In this document: positions 26,388-34,643 of the stretch, in pieces
Layout: every line of letters begins with the position of its first letter
How positions within the stretch are numbered: the stretch's first letter is position 1
Assembly: GCF_009857815.1 (NCBI RefSeq)
Contig: NZ_WVVW01000001.1
Coordinates: 62,001-126,000, forward strand
Direction: 5' to 3'
Origin: Pseudomaricurvus sp. HS19
Lineage (GTDB): Bacteria > Pseudomonadota > Gammaproteobacteria > Pseudomonadales > Cellvibrionaceae
Length of the DNA: 64,000 nt
Notes under the pieces: model-generated
What the model was told of the DNA's origin: nothing
What the model saw: only the letters and a program-made list of their open reading frames with translations
Databases searched by the model: none
Position numbers and translations under genes: made by a program

Positions 26388-26880
26388 GCCCGCGCAGCGG
26401 CGGGGGGATTTAACAAATTCCCCGGTTCGACCGATTGCACAGCAATCGGGACTTCGCGCAGCGAACCCGCAGGGCAGAAATAGCCCCCAGGCTATTTCTG
26501 GTCCATCCCCCCCGTTGTCCAATTCACTCCAGCGCCAATTGCATGGGTAGGCCCTTTTTATTGCCCGCGCATCGGCGGGCGGATTTAACAAATACCCCCG
26601 GTTCGACCGATTGCACAGCAATCGGGACTTCGCGCAGCGAACCCGCAGGGCAGAAATAGCCCCCAGGCTATTTCTGGTCCATCCCCCCCGTTGTCCAATT
26701 CACTCCAGCGCCAATTGCATGGGTAGGCCCTTTTTATTGCCCGCGCATCGGCGGGCGGATTTAACAAATACCCCCGGTTCGACCGATTGCACAGCAATCG
26801 GGACTTCGCGCAGCGAACCCGCAGGGCAGAAATAGCCCCCAGGCTATTTCTGGTCCATCCCCCCCGTTGTCTCTCACTCC
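26369..26880. repeat. Three tandem copies of a 176-bp unit after tRNA-Ser
   Basis: Copies begin at 26369, 26545 and 26721 with GGGTAGGCCCTTTTT, giving an exact period of 176 bases; the third loses the last part after 26870. Copies 2 and 3 are nearly identical; copy 1 differs at a few positions. Each unit holds three hairpins: CGATTGC-ACA-GCAATCG, TTCGC-GCA-GCGAA and AGAAATAGCC-CCCA-GGCTATTTCT. Each also begins with the 3-prime arm of the tRNA-Ser terminator, so the unit arose by duplication of DNA just downstream of the tRNA. Open frames across it are by-products of the repetition. Confidence 0.97.
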
Positions 26881-26967
26881 GATCCCCGATTCCGGCCCAA
26901 GCCCCTTTATCCAGGCTGGAAAGTTGTTTTACTCTGGCCTGCCAAATTTCGTCAAAAAGGAAAGAGT

Positions 26968-27507
26968 GTGCCATTTACTCCACTGCACATGGGCCCGGGA
27001 ATAGCGATTAAGGCTGTGCTACAAGGTAGCTTCAGCCTCATGGTATTTGGGTGGGCGCAAATCGTCATGGATATCCAGCCCCTGATGATGATGATAACCG
27101 GTGAGGGCCACTTACACGGTTTTAGTCATACATATGTCGGGGCAACCTTGTTGGCGCTGTTCTCGGCACTTACTGGTAAGTATCTTTCAGAAATGGGCCT
27201 GTTTATGCTGGGGCTAAACAGGCAATGGCAGGTGAAGATTGCCTGGTGGGTTACTTTTGTATCGGCATTCATCGGTACATACACACATGTCCTCCTTGAT
27301 AGTGTAATGCACTATGATGTTGAGCCATTTTATCCTTTTTCAACAATCAACCAATTTCAGGGCTTAATATCTATCGAATCATTACACAAGATGTGTATTT
27401 CCGGCGGAGCTGTTGGTGGCGTGTTGTATTTCGCCGTTCAGGCTACGCAAGCAGTTAAAAAGTCCAGGCAGCAGGCGCCGGCGACCGGAAAGCGCTATAG
27501 CGCATAA
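26968..27507 (+). CDS. Membrane protein, predicted metal-dependent hydrolase (YdjM/PF04307-like)
   Basis: A 179-residue protein with about four hydrophobic segments and conserved His in FTPLHMGPG (N-terminus), GEGHLHGFSHTYVGA (about residues 45-60) and GTYTHVLLDSVMH (about 110-122). This His/Asp pattern in membrane helices is that of the YdjM family, annotated as predicted metal-dependent hydrolases; no substrate is known. The start is GTG with AAGGAAA 6 bases upstream. It is the first gene after the tRNA-Ser repeats. Base composition is visibly less GC-rich than in the housekeeping region, in keeping with an accessory gene. Confidence 0.75.
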   Translation: MPFTPLHMGPGIAIKAVLQGSFSLMVFGWAQIVMDIQPLMMMITGEGHLHGFSHTYVGATLLALFSALTGKYLSEMGLFMLGLNRQWQVKIAWWVTFVSAFIGTYTHVLLDSVMHYDVEPFYPFSTINQFQGLISIESLHKMCISGGAVGGVLYFAVQATQAVKKSRQQAPATGKRYSA

Positions 27508-27547
27508 ACCGGGGTCACTTTTGCAAGAATCATTAATTTGGAAAGAT

Positions 27548-27856
27548 ATGAATATAAAAATTTCGGGATTACTGCCGGTGCAGCTGTTTGTTGGCGGGCT
27601 GCTTTGGGCTGGAACCATTAGCGCCTCGCCAACCGATAACGAATTTATCCCCTGCAAAAAGCTCGCAGTACGTACACTGGACTTCTGCCTGAATCAAAAC
27701 GGCAGCGAATGCTGGGAGAAGTCGAAAGCAGACCATGACTCCTGCAGCAAGGATGTCATTTACGGCCATAGCCGGGATGCCAGAAAATATGAGGAAGAAA
27801 AGCGCCAGGCAGAGAAGGAAGCAAGAAAGGAGCTGGAAGCCCGGCAAAAGAACTAA
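27548..27856 (+). CDS. Small secreted Cys-containing hypothetical protein
   Basis: A 102-residue protein with a probable signal peptide (about residues 1-26, MNIKISGLLPVQLFVGGLLW then AGTISAS). The mature part has Cys in IPCKKL, DFCLNQ, ECWEK and SCSK, so two disulfides are possible. It ends with a charged helical tail of alternating Glu, Lys and Arg (about 78-102). I do not recognise a family. GGAAAGAT precedes ATG 27548. It lies 40 bases after the predicted hydrolase on the same strand. Composition is AT-rich relative to the core genes. Confidence 0.6.
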   Translation: MNIKISGLLPVQLFVGGLLWAGTISASPTDNEFIPCKKLAVRTLDFCLNQNGSECWEKSKADHDSCSKDVIYGHSRDARKYEEEKRQAEKEARKELEARQKN

Positions 27857-28028
27857 TCGGCCGCGGTCGTGACACAGGATTGGGTAGCGGTAATTCGTCA
27901 GGCCTATCCGTTCCTTTGTAGCTCAGTTCAGCGCCACAGGCCGGATAGCGAATTATGGCTATACCGGTTTGGCTACTGTTATTGAGAGCATAAGCAGTTA
28001 ATCGTTAATGGACTAAAAGGAAGTTCTA

Positions 28029-28421
28029 ATGGAAGAGATCACAGGAATTAATCATATCGGGCTAAGAGTCTATAGTCTGGATGTATCCCGGGAATTCTAC
28101 GAGAAGCTGGGGTTCAGGTTTATTGCCGGACCGATGGGGCCGGAACCCGTTGCGGTCATGGAGCACCCCTCGGGAGTCAATATTAACTTTATTCTGAATG
28201 CAAACGCCGCCGAGCGCACGAATCTGCTAATGGATATTCCGGAAAAGTATCCGGGGTATACCCATGTTGCACTTGAAGTCACCGACTTGTCCGCCGTCAG
28301 GTGTCATTTAGAGAAGATGAGTATACCGCTTACCGGAGGCCCCATTGTCCTTGATAGTGGGGCATCTTTTATTTTTGCCCGGGATCCGGACGGCAACGTG
28401 ATTGAATTTCATCAGCCTTAG
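28029..28421 (+). CDS. VOC/glyoxalase-family protein
   Basis: A 130-residue single vicinal-oxygen-chelate unit. NHIGLRVYSLDVSREFYEKLGF at the N-terminus (key words NHIGLRV, FYEKLGF), THVALEVTDL in the middle and ARDPDGNVIEFHQP at the end give the usual metal ligands: His near residue 7, His near 78 and Glu near 126. Members isomerise, cleave or bind small molecules such as lactoylglutathione, dioxygenase substrates or antibiotics; the role here is open. AAGGAAG precedes the ATG. It stands alone in the tRNA-Ser accessory stretch with about 170-200 bases on each side. Confidence 0.85.
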   Translation: MEEITGINHIGLRVYSLDVSREFYEKLGFRFIAGPMGPEPVAVMEHPSGVNINFILNANAAERTNLLMDIPEKYPGYTHVALEVTDLSAVRCHLEKMSIPLTGGPIVLDSGASFIFARDPDGNVIEFHQP

Positions 28422-28617
28422 GGGAAGCTTCCGGAGCTGGTTTAATGCGACGCCTGGGCCTGTGTTTATGATTGAATGCGACGAATAGACCGCAGGTTCA
28501 GTCTTGCGAGACACCGGATGCCCGCAGGTCTTTTATGCCTGATGGAGAACAGAAAACCGGCGCGGACTAACGGGGAAATATTGGTCGCAGAAGGGAGCAG
28601 GCTGCCCGGAGCAAGTT

Positions 28618-29370
28618 ATGGACGACTTCTATAATCAATTGTCACCTTTCTATCACCTGATCTACCCGGACTGGGATGCCAGTGTCGAACTACAGGGGCG
28701 CCAGCTTTCCGAGTTTATCAGCAGCAGGGTCGAGGGCGAGGCAACGTCTATACTGGACGTAGCTTGTGGTATTGGTACACAAAGCCTGGGTTTGGCAGCT
28801 CTCGGCTATGCAGTTACTGCTTCCGATTTGTCGCCGGGTGCTGTGGACAGGGGGCGTCGGGAGGCGGCTCTCCGTGGATTGGATATCGCATTTTCCGTCT
28901 GTGATATGAGGCAGATTGGGAGTCATCACAGAAGCGGATTTGACGTGGTGCTCTGTGCGGACAATTCGATGCCGCACCTGCTGTCAGACGACGCCATACT
29001 GGAGGCCCTGCGGGCCATGCATTCCCGTTTGCGTGACGGGGGCTACTGTATTGTAACTCAGCGTGATTATGCCAAAGAGCCTCGCGGACAAGGCATAGTG
29101 AAGCCCTACGGGGTGCGTGAGAGCGGCGATACACGTTACCTGATCTGGCAGGTTTGGGATTTCGAAGGCGATCACTACACGGTTTCCATGTACTTCGTCG
29201 AAGATGATATGACGGGAACCTCAGCCCGTACACGGGTTATGCGTTCGAGGTACTACGCGATAACCACTGATACAATGTTGCGGCTTATGAGCGAGGCGGG
29301 TTTTCAAGCTGTTGAACGCCTGGATAATGTCTATTTTCAGCCAGTGCTAATCGGCGTAAAGGCGAGATGA
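28618..29370 (+). CDS. Class I SAM-dependent methyltransferase
   Basis: A 250-residue Rossmann methyltransferase. The SAM-binding motif I is SILDVACGIGTQSLGLAALG (residues about 42-61), the acidic residue after strand 2 is in TASDLSPGAV, and motif IV is DVVLCADNSMPHLL. The order YHLIYPDWD at the start resembles glycine/sarcosine-type and related small-molecule methyltransferases, but the substrate cannot be read. GGAG precedes the ATG. Its stop overlaps the next open frame, although the likely start of that gene lies about 95 bases further on. Confidence 0.85.
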   Translation: MDDFYNQLSPFYHLIYPDWDASVELQGRQLSEFISSRVEGEATSILDVACGIGTQSLGLAALGYAVTASDLSPGAVDRGRREAALRGLDIAFSVCDMRQIGSHHRSGFDVVLCADNSMPHLLSDDAILEALRAMHSRLRDGGYCIVTQRDYAKEPRGQGIVKPYGVRESGDTRYLIWQVWDFEGDHYTVSMYFVEDDMTGTSARTRVMRSRYYAITTDTMLRLMSEAGFQAVERLDNVYFQPVLIGVKAR

Positions 29371-29465
29371 ACGGTGTGGGGGTATCTGTTCTTGTGTGCT
29401 GTGTGCTGTGTGTTGCTTGCGCGGCAGTGTCTGGGTGCGGGAATTGTATAAGGAGAATGCAAAAA

Positions 29466-30527
29466 ATGATTTTTCATGGCGGAGGAGAGCCTGCAGGCAG
29501 GAGGGTTTCTCGGTGTCGGGATTCCTCTACGCAGGGACTTTGCCCACTGCGCCTCGGTGGCGGACTAGTACTGGCTTTATTCGCCGCACATGCATTTTCC
29601 CTTACCCCCCTGGAGCGGAACGTACAGGACAGTTTGTCCGCCAGTTTTGCCACGGCGTCCCTGTTGGCGGATTCGGATGTTATCAAGTTTGGTATCTGGG
29701 ATTTTAATCCCAACGATATCCTTGATTCAGAGGACGAGGGCTTTGGCTCCGATGAGTCAACAGAACTGAGGCAATCGTTACGGCAACTGAGCTTTCCTTT
29801 TCGCTGGCAGCTGTCCCCGGAAGGTGAATCCGGGAAATTCGCGGTGTTGGCGAAGATGGCCTATCTGGATGTGGAGCGGGAAGAGCAAATTTTCCCCTCT
29901 CAGTCGGGAAAGGAGGACCGCATCTACCAGCAGGTCACCTCGCTGGGGCTGGGGCTTGGATACCAGAAGCCGCTGGACGCACACTGGGGCATATCCCTGA
30001 AGGGCTACGCGACCTGGATGCACTATCGCAATGAGCTGGACTTTAACACCCCGGAGTCACGGCTGTTCGAGCCTTTTCTGGAAGATGTGATTGCCAATAT
30101 CGATATTGACCTGGTGATGTTTGAGCCTATCGCGGGTTTACATTACGGCTGGCGAAAACGCGCCACCGAGTACCGCTTGTTTACAGACTATCACTACATA
30201 AAAGGCGAGCCCATCGAGGTCGACAATCCCGCTCATCACCTTCGTCCCGAGGCCTGGTACTGGTCCAACGGCTTCAGGGTGAAGCGGAATCTGGCGGGTA
30301 GCTGGGAAGGGCACAGCCTATGGTTTCGTCTGTCGCGCATCGATATGGGCGGGGATTTAACGGGGCAGCTCGGGGCCAACCACTACTATGAGGCCGGAGT
30401 GGCCTGGTTAATTGACGCCCCGGAATCCTGGAGTATGGTCAGTAATCTTGGGGTAGGTATCAACCTGAACTATGGCAGTGACTTGCGTGGCGGGACATTA
30501 ATTTTTCTGTACAACTTCGATGGATAG
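29466..30527 (+). CDS. Solitary outer-membrane autotransporter-type beta-barrel protein
   Basis: About 353 residues. After an N-terminal extension and a hydrophobic signal-like segment (LGGGLVLALFAAHAFS), a series of amphipathic strands runs to the C-terminus, which ends LIFLYNF DG with alternating aromatic residues. This resembles the solitary outer-membrane autotransporter barrel family (PF11557), barrels without a passenger domain. Function unknown. AGGAGA lies 10 bases before ATG 29466; the frame is open further upstream into the methyltransferase end, but that part is Cys-rich and lacks a ribosome-binding site. The unusual N-terminal extension before the signal leaves the exact start open. 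Confidence 0.65.
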   Translation: MIFHGGGEPAGRRVSRCRDSSTQGLCPLRLGGGLVLALFAAHAFSLTPLERNVQDSLSASFATASLLADSDVIKFGIWDFNPNDILDSEDEGFGSDESTELRQSLRQLSFPFRWQLSPEGESGKFAVLAKMAYLDVEREEQIFPSQSGKEDRIYQQVTSLGLGLGYQKPLDAHWGISLKGYATWMHYRNELDFNTPESRLFEPFLEDVIANIDIDLVMFEPIAGLHYGWRKRATEYRLFTDYHYIKGEPIEVDNPAHHLRPEAWYWSNGFRVKRNLAGSWEGHSLWFRLSRIDMGGDLTGQLGANHYYEAGVAWLIDAPESWSMVSNLGVGINLNYGSDLRGGTLIFLYNFDG

Positions 30528-30676
30528 GGGCGCGTGCGCGGCGTGAATGGCTGACTTGCCAGAATGGTACAGAGAGCTTTTTGGGGGGGCTCTGCAATGT
30601 CCGGTGACGGCTTTAGCTCGGGCCCTGCAGGACTTCAGTTTCCCATCCCGCGTTAGAGCGGGATAGGGTCATCGCT

Positions 30677-32221
30677 TTAATCCACTGTCAAACCATGCTC
30701 TTCGAGCCGCGTTTTAATGGATTGCAGCTGCGGCATGAAATTTTTCCAATAACCGGAAGCGCCTTTATAGATAGGCTGTCTTATCTGTATGCTGCTGGTT
30801 GTCAGTACTGGTCTGTCATTTTTATGAAAATCCAGGCAGGCATCTTCCCAGTCAAGTCCCACTGCATCCACTATGCGTCTTACTTCACTCTCAAAATTAT
30901 GTACCAGGTCGTCATAGCTAACCTGCACAATATTATTGGACACATGCTTCTTCCAATAATCCATCAGGTTATGGTAGGCCAGATAATAATCAGTAAGATC
31001 ATTGAGGTCGTAGGTGAACTTCAGGCCATCCTGGAAGTGTTGCTTATAGCAAGCAAAAATATTATCCAGGGGGTTGCGCCGGCAATCAATGATAATGGCA
31101 TCAGGCAAAGCCTTGTGAATCACACCGATAGCTTTGTAGTTGATCATCATTTTGTCGGTAAAAAAACCATTGGCTTCTCGATGAAGTTCGCTTGTTAAAG
31201 CCATATAGCGCTTTCCAAGCCATTCCCAGTCTTTAATGTCCAGATCGGAAAACCACTCCAGAGAGTCCTCCTGAGGTCTTTTCTGTTGCCGTAATTCGGA
31301 TGTCGCTGCAGACAGTTCAATCAGTTCGTCACCTGCCGTGACGCAGCTGTGACTGGATAGAATCTGCTCTATTAATGTCGTGCCCGAACGGGGCAGACCA
31401 CAAATAAATATAGGCTTTGCGGGAAAAGATAAGGAGCTCACACCTTTCAACATGTTGGGCGTGAATATTTTCTTTATCGCTTCATGCTCATCTATTTCTC
31501 TATTGTGGTCGTAATTAATACAGGATTTCTTTAGTGGAGCCCCAATATTTAAGTAATCTATGCAGGCTTTGTACTCATGCCTGTGCTCCGACGCTCTCGC
31601 CAGGGAATAATATAGTAAGGCCCTGTCGCTATCGGGTTTCCTGGTGGAGTTTGCGAAGATTTCCATCCTTGCAATTTCTTCGCTTGTAATATCTTTATAA
31701 AGATCCGCCCTGTTCCAATAGGGCTGTACATAATTGGCATCCAGTTTCACACACTTGTTGAAGGCTTCCAGTGCCTTTTCAAGGTCGCCAGACTCTTTGT
31801 ATGCCACGCCGAGATTATTCAATATCCTGGCATTATCAGGTTCGATCTTTAATGCTTTCCGGATCGCATCCAGTGCTTTTTGGTGCTGCTGTTTTCTTCT
31901 GTAGACAAAGCTCAAATGCAAATAGGCGGGGGTGAATTTCTTGCAGTGTTCCAGGCAGCGGGTTGCAATATCTTCCAGTTCAGGGTACTTGCCAAGCTCA
32001 TGATAAATCATAAAAAGGGGAAGGTAGGCCTCCTCCAATCCTGGCTTTTCATCCAGCAACTGCCGACACAGGAATTCCACGGCGCCGAAATGTTTGGCAT
32101 TTTTGGCGGTCTGTATTTGCTCAAGTACAGCACCAATGGTCATGCTCTTTATTGGGCCCGTCGGGTTGATGCGGATGTTCACCGTTTTTGAGAGCTTTTT
32201 ATTGGGCTTCTTCTTACTCAT
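30677..32221 (-). CDS. TPR-repeat sulfotransferase
   Basis: About 514 residues. A basic N-terminus leads to TPR repeats (about residues 35-200; one clear unit is NARILNNLGVAYKESGDLEKA). A sulfotransferase domain follows from about 270: the PAPS-binding loop is PIFICGLPRSGTTLIEQIL, and IIDCRRNPLDNIFACYKQHF is the 3-phosphate-binding segment. Proteins with this plan transfer sulfate to proteins or glycans; human TPST-like activity and bacterial TPR-sulfotransferases share the P-loop. The target is unknown. ATG 32221 (MSKKKPNKK) is chosen over 32269. The gene is clearly more AT-rich than its neighbours on the right, suggesting acquisition. Confidence 0.85.
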   Translation of the reverse strand: MSKKKPNKKLSKTVNIRINPTGPIKSMTIGAVLEQIQTAKNAKHFGAVEFLCRQLLDEKPGLEEAYLPLFMIYHELGKYPELEDIATRCLEHCKKFTPAYLHLSFVYRRKQQHQKALDAIRKALKIEPDNARILNNLGVAYKESGDLEKALEAFNKCVKLDANYVQPYWNRADLYKDITSEEIARMEIFANSTRKPDSDRALLYYSLARASEHRHEYKACIDYLNIGAPLKKSCINYDHNREIDEHEAIKKIFTPNMLKGVSSLSFPAKPIFICGLPRSGTTLIEQILSSHSCVTAGDELIELSAATSELRQQKRPQEDSLEWFSDLDIKDWEWLGKRYMALTSELHREANGFFTDKMMINYKAIGVIHKALPDAIIIDCRRNPLDNIFACYKQHFQDGLKFTYDLNDLTDYYLAYHNLMDYWKKHVSNNIVQVSYDDLVHNFESEVRRIVDAVGLDWEDACLDFHKNDRPVLTTSSIQIRQPIYKGASGYWKNFMPQLQSIKTRLEEHGLTVD

Positions 32222-32689
32222 TGTCTGGTCTTGGCTCTTGTATAATTTGGCCGTTGTTGAACTTGCCAAACAGGAATTCGTATAAATTCAGTGCTCGTAT
32301 TGTATGGATTAATCCGGGTTATTAAAAGCCGACGCAGGCTCAGGCGGGCCGGTTTGCCCGGGTCAAATTCCGGGCGGGGGAGTTGCTCATCATTGATGAG
32401 GCGGGATTTTACAGTAGCGCCAGAAAGGTCACCGCTCGTAATGTCGGCAGTGCCCGGAAGCGATACAAGGATAGGTATGGCTTTCGGTGTACAAAATATC
32501 TCTGTAATGAAGACCTGCACCGCCCCTCCGTGGGCGGCTGTTATTTGTCATCGTATCAGCGGTTCTGGCATAGCTTCCACAAAGAGCCATTGGAACCGGT
32601 ATCCATTGACCTGGCGGAATGCTCCTGCGTCTCTGCCGACCTTCACCGCGTAAACTGGCCCAGGTCCTGCGAGCTTCTGCCAGCGTCGG
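32222..32689. other. Intergenic region without a supported gene
   Basis: A 468-base gap between the sulfotransferase and the P1 peptidase. A frame of about 130 codons on the + strand (32383-32775) runs into the peptidase gene and has neither a good ribosome-binding site nor a recognisable family. CCGCCC and GGGCGG near 32523-32539 could form a small hairpin. I see nothing else. Confidence 0.5.
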
Positions 32690-33790
32690 TTATAGTTCAA
32701 CGCGGGCTCGGCACACCAGTTCGGCGAGCTTCTCTGCATCCACCGCCTTGCAAATCTGTCCCGCAGGCTGCTTGAAGGTCGGGGTATCCTCTGCCGCCAC
32801 CATGGCATTGATGATGGACTCATCCACCGCATCCACCGCCGCCAGGTAAAACGCATCAAACACTTCGTCGTTCAGGTACTCCATGCTGCATTTTGGCCCT
32901 GACAGCTGTGGCAGGGGCTTTTCGTTGGCGGTGCTGAAGGCGAGAAAGATATCGCCGGAGTTGTTGCCGCCGGGGGAGCCGTTGCGGCCAATACCGATGG
33001 CGGCGCGCTTGGCCATACGCTTGAGTTGGTGGGGCAGCATGGGGGCGTCGGTGGCTAGTACCACAATGATGGAACCCTGCTCCTTGGTGTGCACCCGCTC
33101 TTCACCCTCGGCTTCCAGCAGCTTGCCCACGGGCACGCCACAGACGGTAAACCAGGGGCGGATACCGTGGTTGGCCTGTACCAGGGCAGCCACGGTGTAG
33201 GTTTCGCCATCCACCTCCACCAGCCGCGATGAGGTGCCGGTACCGCCTTTGTATTCGTAGGCGATCATGCCGGTGCCACCGCCCACATTGCCTTCGGCAA
33301 TGGCGCCACCGGCTGCGCTCTCCAGTGCCGCCAGGGCATCGGCCTCGGTAACGTGCTGGGCGTTAATGTCGTTGAGTACGCCGTCGTAAGTTTCGGCCAC
33401 TACTGGCATGGCCCACAGGTGGTTGTCGCGCCAGTAATCGCGGTAGTGGTTGATCATCCACTTGGTGGCGGCGTGATGGACAATGCCCACGTTGTGGCTG
33501 TTGGTGATCAGCAGCGGGCCGGTGAAGTAGCCGCCGTCCTGGATCCAGTGGGTGCCGGTCATTTCGCCATTGCCGTTAAGGGCATAGGTGCCGGCCCAGA
33601 CGGGCTGGGGCTCCGCCTTCTTGCCCCGCGGCAGAATGGCGGTGACGCCGGTGCGCGCGGGGGAGTGGGGGTCGTCCTTGATCAGCGTGGTGTAGCCCAC
33701 TTCCACACCGGCTACATCGGTGATGGCGTTGTGGGGGCCGGTCGTACCGGTAAAGGGCAAGCCGAAATCGCGGGCGCGTTTGTGTGTCAT
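32690..33790 (-). CDS. P1 family peptidase (DmpA/BapA-like aminopeptidase)
   Basis: A 366-residue hydrolase of the DmpA family, which self-cleaves to expose a Ser nucleophile. The cleavage/nucleophile motif is GGTGTSSR (about residues 178-185), the N-terminal block is PHNAITDVAGVEVGYTTL and ITNSHNVGIVH holds further active-site residues. Characterised members remove N-terminal D- or beta-amino acids or act on amides and esters. It starts 12 bases after the stop of the ABC permease gene, so it is the last gene of the transporter operon. That placement suggests that the imported compound is a peptide-like or amide conjugate. No signal peptide: cytosolic. Confidence 0.92.
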   Translation of the reverse strand: MTHKRARDFGLPFTGTTGPHNAITDVAGVEVGYTTLIKDDPHSPARTGVTAILPRGKKAEPQPVWAGTYALNGNGEMTGTHWIQDGGYFTGPLLITNSHNVGIVHHAATKWMINHYRDYWRDNHLWAMPVVAETYDGVLNDINAQHVTEADALAALESAAGGAIAEGNVGGGTGMIAYEYKGGTGTSSRLVEVDGETYTVAALVQANHGIRPWFTVCGVPVGKLLEAEGEERVHTKEQGSIIVVLATDAPMLPHQLKRMAKRAAIGIGRNGSPGGNNSGDIFLAFSTANEKPLPQLSGPKCSMEYLNDEVFDAFYLAAVDAVDESIINAMVAAEDTPTFKQPAGQICKAVDAEKLAELVCRARVEL

Positions 33791-33802
33791 TGGGTGTAAA
33801 CC

Positions 33803-34630
33803 TTAACTGTCAGTCTTGCGGGATCTGAAGTAGATACCGGCGGAAGCTATGAGGACGGATACCACCAGCATCATGGTGGCAATGGCGTTGATCTCCGGTT
33901 TCACGCCGCGGCGGATCATGCTCATGATGAACACCGGCAGGGTGGTGGAGTTGACGCCACTGATGAAATAGGTGATCACCAGGTCGTCCATGGAGATGAT
34001 GAAGCTCAGCAGCGCACCGCCAATCACGCCGGGCAGGATCAGCGGCAGGGTGACGCGGCGGAAGGTCTGCCACTCGCTGGCCCCAAGATCCGCGGAGGCG
34101 GATTCAATCAGCGGGTTCATACCGGCAAGGCGTGCACTGACTACCAGGAACACGTAGCTGGTGAGAAAGGTGCAGTGGCCGATAACAATAGAGGTAACCC
34201 CGAGGTTGACCCCCACGCCGACAAAGAAGATCAGCAGCGCAATGCCCAGCACGATGTCGGGCATCACCATGGGAATCATCAGCAAAACCCTGTAGAAGCC
34301 TTGTAGTTTGAAGCGGTAGCGGGCCAGGGCCACGGCCACACTGGTGCCCAGCACGGTGGAAATGACGGTGGCAAAGGCGGCCACGGTCAGACTTACCCGC
34401 AGCGCGGCCAGTAGCTGGTCGGTGGACTCCACATAGGCGCTGTCATCCTTGAGGCTGGTGGTGCCGCCAAACAGGTTGATGTACCAGTCGAAAGTGAAAT
34501 CCTTCCAGATCATGACGTTGACCGGGTTGGAGTTGAACGAGTAGGCGATCAGCAGCAGTACCGGCGCGTAGAGGAAGATAAAAAACAGCGCGCCGTAGCC
34601 TGACAGCAGGTGATTGAAGACTTTTCGCAT
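33803..34630 (-). CDS. Polyamine-type ABC transporter permease (PotC/PotI-like), system 1
   Basis: A 275-residue inner-membrane permease with six helices. The EAA loop that contacts the ATPase is seen as ESASDLGASEWQTFRRVTLPLILPGVIGG (around residues 175-203; key words ASDLGAS, FRRVTLPLI). The N-terminus YAPVLLLIAYSFN is typical for PotC/PotI. It pairs with the permease encoded just upstream, with 13 bases between them. The substrate class, polyamines or related amines, is inferred from family and from the binding protein of this operon. Confidence 0.92.
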   Translation of the reverse strand: MRKVFNHLLSGYGALFFIFLYAPVLLLIAYSFNSNPVNVMIWKDFTFDWYINLFGGTTSLKDDSAYVESTDQLLAALRVSLTVAAFATVISTVLGTSVAVALARYRFKLQGFYRVLLMIPMVMPDIVLGIALLIFFVGVGVNLGVTSIVIGHCTFLTSYVFLVVSARLAGMNPLIESASADLGASEWQTFRRVTLPLILPGVIGGALLSFIISMDDLVITYFISGVNSTTLPVFIMSMIRRGVKPEINAIATMMLVVSVLIASAGIYFRSRKTDS

Positions 34631-34643
34631 GGGTGTCAGAGCC

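Noticed and set aside
26357-27011. Repeated 74-codon and longer frames over the 176-bp units
   Set aside because: The same frame reappears because the DNA is repeated; no homology and hairpin-rich DNA.
27900-27960. TAGCTCAGTT resembling a tRNA D arm
   Set aside because: No acceptor, anticodon or T arm follows; probably chance or a small remnant.
30645-30664. ATCCCGC-GTTAGA-GCGGGAT hairpin between convergent genes
   Set aside because: Perfect stem but no T-run on either strand, so I do not call it a terminator.
26252-32689. Integrated element with att sites at tRNA-Ser
   Set aside because: No integrase and no exact repeat of the tRNA 3-prime end was found to the right within the window.
32383-32775. 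130-codon + strand frame before the P1 peptidase
   Set aside because: It runs into the peptidase gene, lacks a ribosome-binding site and shows no family.
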